Below are positions 60,802 to 64,000 of a DNA stretch of 64,000 nt, piece by piece. The notes under the pieces are model-generated. The model did not search any database and had not been told where the DNA came from. It worked only from the letters and a program-made list of their open reading frames with translations. The position numbers and the translations under genes were made by a program. How positions within the stretch are numbered: position 1 is the first letter of the stretch; each line of letters begins with the position of its first letter. Source of the DNA: UKL13-2 sp038206765 (lineage in GTDB: Bacteria; Pseudomonadota; Gammaproteobacteria; Burkholderiales; Usitatibacteraceae); the NCBI GenBank assembly GCA_038206765.1, contig JBBRAM010000005.1, positions 1 to 64,000 on the forward strand, given 5' to 3'.

Positions 60802-62057
60802 AAACGCAAATGACAACGCAAGCGAAAACGCAAGCGAAAACGCAAACGAAAACGCCCACGAAATCCCGCATGAACGCCCTAAACTTTAAAACTATTTTCA
60901 CCGTTCTCAAAAAAGAACTGCGCGATCATTTGCGGGATCGCCGCACGGCGATGATGATTTTTGTTTCATCGGTTGCAGTTGGCCCCTTGGTGCTGATTGG
61001 CATGAGCTATTTTATTTCTAGCATTGAAGAAAAAGCCGAGAAAAAGGAAGTGTTTGTACAAAACATTGTGCATGCGCCGCAACTTGCCAATTTTATGGCG
61101 CGACAGGATTTTACGGTCAAGGAGCCTAAACCGGATTTCCGTGAATTGATCGGCCAAGGCAAGCACGATGCCGTGCTCGTCATCCCAAACGATTTCACCG
61201 AAAAATTTGTTACCGGGAAAGCTGACGTCGAGCTGGTCTATGACGACACCCGACAAGATGCCAGTGCGCAATCAATTGGCATTCTACGGCGGGTGGTACA
61301 AGGCTTTAACCGCGAGGTGAGTGGTCAGCGTCTGGTCGCACACGGCATCAGCGGCAAAATATTAACAGCTGTTGAAATTCAAGAGACCAATATGGGTACA
61401 CCAGCGCAGCGCGCTGCGATGCTGCTCTTTATCATCCCGTGGCTCACGCTGATCGTCGGGATCACCGGCTGTATGGCGGTAGCGATTGATATGACAGCTG
61501 GTGAACGCGAACGCGGTTCGTTGGAGCCTTTGCTCATGAACCCGATTGCGCGCACTAGCATGATTATCGGCAAATGGCTCGCGGTGGCGTGCTACGGCAT
61601 GGGCATCGTCTTGTTGCTATTGGCCGGTTTTTGGGCGACCCTCACTTTCTATCCCCTACCCAAAATCGCCAGCGTGGTGACCCTGAGCAGCGCTCAGTAC
61701 CTTGGCTTTGCGATCATGCTGCTGCCGTTCACGCCTGCCATTGGCTCACTGCAAATGCTCATCGCCACCTATGGCCGGAGCTTTAAAGAAGCCCAGACTT
61801 ACGTCAGCTACCTCTATACGGTAGTCTCGTTCATTCCCGTGATCGCCATGTTTGCGCAGCTCAAAGACGCGACGTGGCAGCTGTATGTGCCGATGCTGGG
61901 CCAGATGATGGTGCTCACCCGGATTTTGCGCGGCGAGCATTTGGAGGCCATGCACTTCCTAATTCCGCTGGGGATTTGCCTGGCGATTGCGCTGTTCTCG
62001 GTAGCGATGCTGACGCGATTGATGGGCCAGGAGAAGATTATTTTTGGGCGTAGCTGA
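60798..62057 (+). CDS. ABC-2 type permease (NatB-like)
   Basis: Membrane partner of the preceding ATPase, 419 aa. The first membrane helix (MIFVSSVAVGPLVLIGMSYFIS) follows FTVLKKELRDHLRDRRTAM. A large periplasmic loop (about 80-200) is followed by five helices. The pattern is that of NatB-type ABC-2 permeases; Na+ or other substrate is not proven. The first 25 residues are a Lys/Thr/Gln repeat (KTQAKTQAKTQTK), coded by a 12-bp DNA repeat; ATG 60870 could be the real start. Confidence 0.88.
   Translation: MKTQMTTQAKTQAKTQTKTPTKSRMNALNFKTIFTVLKKELRDHLRDRRTAMMIFVSSVAVGPLVLIGMSYFISSIEEKAEKKEVFVQNIVHAPQLANFMARQDFTVKEPKPDFRELIGQGKHDAVLVIPNDFTEKFVTGKADVELVYDDTRQDASAQSIGILRRVVQGFNREVSGQRLVAHGISGKILTAVEIQETNMGTPAQRAAMLLFIIPWLTLIVGITGCMAVAIDMTAGERERGSLEPLLMNPIARTSMIIGKWLAVACYGMGIVLLLLAGFWATLTFYPLPKIASVVTLSSAQYLGFAIMLLPFTPAIGSLQMLIATYGRSFKEAQTYVSYLYTVVSFIPVIAMFAQLKDATWQLYVPMLGQMMVLTRILRGEHLEAMHFLIPLGICLAIALFSVAMLTRLMGQEKIIFGRS
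60801..60860. repeat. 12-bp tandem repeat, about five copies, coding
   Basis: Degenerate copies of AAAACGCAAGCG head the permease gene and encode KTQA units. Confidence 0.95.
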
Positions 62058-62059
62058 TT

Positions 62060-62102
62060 GCTTTAATGGTGCTTTAAAGGTGCTTCAATGGTGCTTCAAT
62101 GA
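62060..62102. repeat. 11-bp tandem repeat, four copies
   Basis: GCTTTAATGGT, GCTTTAAAGGT, GCTTCAATGGT and GCTTCAATGA in tandem just after the permease gene. Confidence 0.92.
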
Positions 62103-62229
62103 CGTTGAGTTGGGGCGGTCAGAAAGTCTTGGCTTGCCCCGCCGCTGTTAGAGAAAAATCTTGAAACGCCGCGCCAGTGCTAGAGTTTGTGAATGTGCAG
62201 CAATTCGCCAATGAATATTGAGAGGATTT

Positions 62230-62514
62230 ATGAATCCCACCAAAGTTTCCCGCCAAAACCTAAAAAAACTAACTGATCTGCCGAACATCGGGACGGCCTG
62301 CGCGGCAGATCTCCGCTTACTCGGGATTAACACGCCTACCGATCTCATTGGTCGTTCGCCATTCGAACTGTACAAACAGCTTTGCGATAAGACCGGTGTG
62401 CGTCACGACCCTTGTATGATCGATGTCTTTATGTCGATCACGCGCTTCATGGACGGTGAGTCGCCGCGAGAATGGTGGGCGTATACCGCTGAGCGTAAGA
62501 AGTTGTACAAATAG
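62230..62514 (+). CDS. Helix-hairpin-helix protein (Cdd1/pathogenicity-locus type)
   Basis: The 94-aa protein has the TfoX-C/Cdd1-like pattern: KKLTDLPNIGTACAADLRLLGI (HhH-like, about 14), LIGRSPFELYKQLC, then RHDPCMIDVFMSITRFMDG and PREWWAYTAERKKLY. The family is named for a pathogenicity locus but its function is unknown; the HhH suggests nucleic acid binding. The start ATG 62230 has GAGAGGATTT upstream. Confidence 0.85.
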   Translation: MNPTKVSRQNLKKLTDLPNIGTACAADLRLLGINTPTDLIGRSPFELYKQLCDKTGVRHDPCMIDVFMSITRFMDGESPREWWAYTAERKKLYK

Positions 62515-62656
62515 CCAATAAATTGACGGATAGCAGTATTCATCATCGCTACTGAGTTTTGCAGCGTGGCAGGGTAAAATACGAGGTTACGGGCGAAAAG
62601 GCAGCTTCTAATTCCGCCTCCTAATTTTCAACTCAATAACCCAAACTGCACATCTC

Positions 62657-64000
62657 ATGAACGTCTCAGAAATCCGCCAAGCCTTTATCGATTTTTACGT
62701 CTCTAAAGGCCACACCCACGTCGCCTCTTCATCCCTGGTGCCGCATGACGACCCGACGCTGCTGTTCACCAATGCGGGCATGAACCAGTTTAAAGATTGT
62801 TTTTTAGGACTCGAAAAACGCAATTATGTTCGCGCTGTCTCCTCCCAGCGCTGCGTGCGGGCGGGCGGCAAACACAACGACCTGGAGAACGTCGGCTACA
62901 CCGCCAGGCACCACACGTTTTTCGAGATGCTGGGCAACTTCAGTTTTGGCGATTACTTCAAACGCGACGCGATCAAATACGCTTGGGAGCTGCTCACGGT
63001 TGTTTATAAGTTGCCGTCTGAAAAATTGACAGTAACCGTCTATGCAGAAGACGACGAAGCCTACGATATTTGGGCAAACGAAATCGGCGTCCCGAAAGAG
63101 CGAATCATTCGTATTGGCGACAACAAGGGTGGCCGATATGCATCCGATAATTTCTGGATGATGGGCGATACGGGGCCATGCGGCCCGTGCAGCGAGTTGT
63201 TCTACGACCATGGCGCACATATTCCCGGCGGGCCTCCCGGATCACCCGGTGAAGACGGTGATCGCTTTATCGAAATCTGGAATTTGGTCTTCATGCAGTA
63301 CAACCGAGAAGTCAAAGACGGGCCGATGATCCCGCTGCCCAAGCCGTCGGTCGATACCGGCATGGGCTTGGAACGTTTGTCAGCGGTGTTGCAACATGTC
63401 CACGCCAATTATGAAATTGATTTATTCCAAGCGCTCATCAAGGGCGCGATGCGCGAAACAGGCTGCACTGATATTGAGTCCCCAAGCCTGCGCGTAATCG
63501 CTGATCACATTCGCGCCTGCGCGTTCCTCGTTTGCGATGGCGTGATTCCGGAGAGCGCAGGTCGTGGCTATGTGCTTCGCCGTATTGCACGCCGCGCCAT
63601 GCGCCACGGTTACAAGCTGGGTCAGAAGAGGCCGTTTTTCTATAAATTGGTGGATGATCTTGCTGCGGTGATGGGTGGCGCGTTTCCTGAAATTGTGGAA
63701 TCGAAAGAACGTGTCAAAGCGGTGTTGAAGCAGGAAGAAGAACGATTTGGTGAGACGCTTGAGCAAGGTATGACTCTGTTAGAGTCCGCGCTAACTCGGA
63801 CACATTTCTCTCGGTATTGGGCTGCCGACAAGTTCGGCGGATCTTACAGCACCACCTCAGATTCCTTTTGGGTTGGGGGGGTTGAAGTCCGGTTTGATTT
63901 GCCACCAATGTCGGTTGGTTCAGAAATTTTTGGCGTTCATATATTCGATTTAGCTGACCCGGCTGACGCGAACTATGCAGCACGAAATCAAAAAAATCTC
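62657..64000 (+). CDS. alaS: Alanyl-tRNA synthetase (partial, continues beyond the window)
   Basis: The frame is open from ATG 62657 to the window edge (448 codons, no stop). The catalytic domain is typical: IRQAFIDFYVSKGHTHV, the TNAGMNQFKDCFLG segment, HHTFFEMLGNFSFGDYFK, TGPCGPCSELF, IEIWNLVFMQYNRE, and SVDTGMGLERLSAVLQ. AlaRS identity is secure. After KQEEERFGETLEQGMTLLE (about residue 376) the sequence no longer resembles the family, which should continue with a FKLYDTYGFP-like segment. About 70 residues of other sequence follow to the edge, still in frame. See findings. Confidence 0.9.
   Translation, partial: MNVSEIRQAFIDFYVSKGHTHVASSSLVPHDDPTLLFTNAGMNQFKDCFLGLEKRNYVRAVSSQRCVRAGGKHNDLENVGYTARHHTFFEMLGNFSFGDYFKRDAIKYAWELLTVVYKLPSEKLTVTVYAEDDEAYDIWANEIGVPKERIIRIGDNKGGRYASDNFWMMGDTGPCGPCSELFYDHGAHIPGGPPGSPGEDGDRFIEIWNLVFMQYNREVKDGPMIPLPKPSVDTGMGLERLSAVLQHVHANYEIDLFQALIKGAMRETGCTDIESPSLRVIADHIRACAFLVCDGVIPESAGRGYVLRRIARRAMRHGYKLGQKRPFFYKLVDDLAAVMGGAFPEIVESKERVKAVLKQEEERFGETLEQGMTLLESALTRTHFSRYWAADKFGGSYSTTSDSFWVGGVEVRFDLPPMSVGSEIFGVHIFDLADPADANYAARNQKNL

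Overview
The window looks like chromosomal backbone of a betaproteobacterium, most likely Burkholderiales. The main evidence is the gene order hisS, yfgM, bamB, der, hfq, hflX, hflK, hflC, hisZ, purA (about 36.6-49.0 kb), a DksA core of the Burkholderiales type (CEETG in place of the four-Cys zinc finger), and housekeeping genes of betaproteobacterial character (valS, holC, pepA, lptF, rlmM, alaS). Base composition is moderate and fairly even. I see no prophage, plasmid, CRISPR array or intact insertion sequence. The only mobile-element hint is a hairpin at the left edge that resembles the right end of an IS200/IS605 element.

Layout. 0-10 kb: Xaa-Pro aminopeptidase, LpxH-like phosphoesterase, glutaryl-CoA dehydrogenase, an ECF sigma factor with an overlapping membrane anti-sigma candidate, a small DUF6249-like membrane protein, an MFS exporter, and RlmM with a basic N-terminal tail. 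10-16 kb: a TonB-domain lipoprotein, a lipoprotein with a methyltransferase fold, UPF0149, an RluF-like pseudouridine synthase with a long disordered head, and a HicAB module. 15.5-25 kb: a minus-strand block pepA, holC, small protein, valS, MFS, enoyl-CoA isomerase, then divergent lptF (without lptG) and a tRNA-Ser(GGA) locus carrying partial duplicates. 25-34 kb: OlsB-like acyltransferase, patatin/beta-barrel protein, and an RND efflux pump with its adaptor. 34-36 kb: a tiny repetitive peptide gene, DUF4197, and a methyltransferase. 36.6-49 kb: the conserved beta cluster. 49-56 kb: small membrane proteins, a DMT transporter, D-Ala-D-Ala dipeptidase, a TerC/Alx protein under a yybP-ykoY (manganese) riboswitch, a histone-H1-like DksA fusion, an NlpC/P60 hydrolase and a Tat-exported dienelactone hydrolase. 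56-64 kb: a membrane PAS protein behind a perfect CRP-type box, a TPMT-family methyltransferase, a peptidase lipoprotein coupled to an ABC-2 exporter, a Cdd1-like protein, and the start of alaS.

How genes work together. HflK/HflC control FtsH, and Hfq and HflX are co-located with them. YfgM and BamB serve secretion and outer-membrane assembly, and LptF serves LPS transport. The RND pump, adaptor and patatin barrel form one minus-strand envelope unit.

The most unusual signals are: (1) an alaS reading frame that leaves the family consensus in frame and stays open to the window edge; (2) a terminator-like hairpin with eight U that contains the probable start codon of the patatin gene; (3) a DksA fused to a Lys/Ala-rich histone-H1-like domain, with similar basic heads on RlmM and the RluF-like enzyme; (4) many 9-18 bp direct tandem repeats in 2-5 copies near gene edges, in frame where coding; (5) a 40-codon repetitive peptide gene with a good ribosome binding site; (6) a lipoprotein with a methyltransferase fold. 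No single region is clearly a new defence or mobile system. All family calls are from reading motifs, without database searches.
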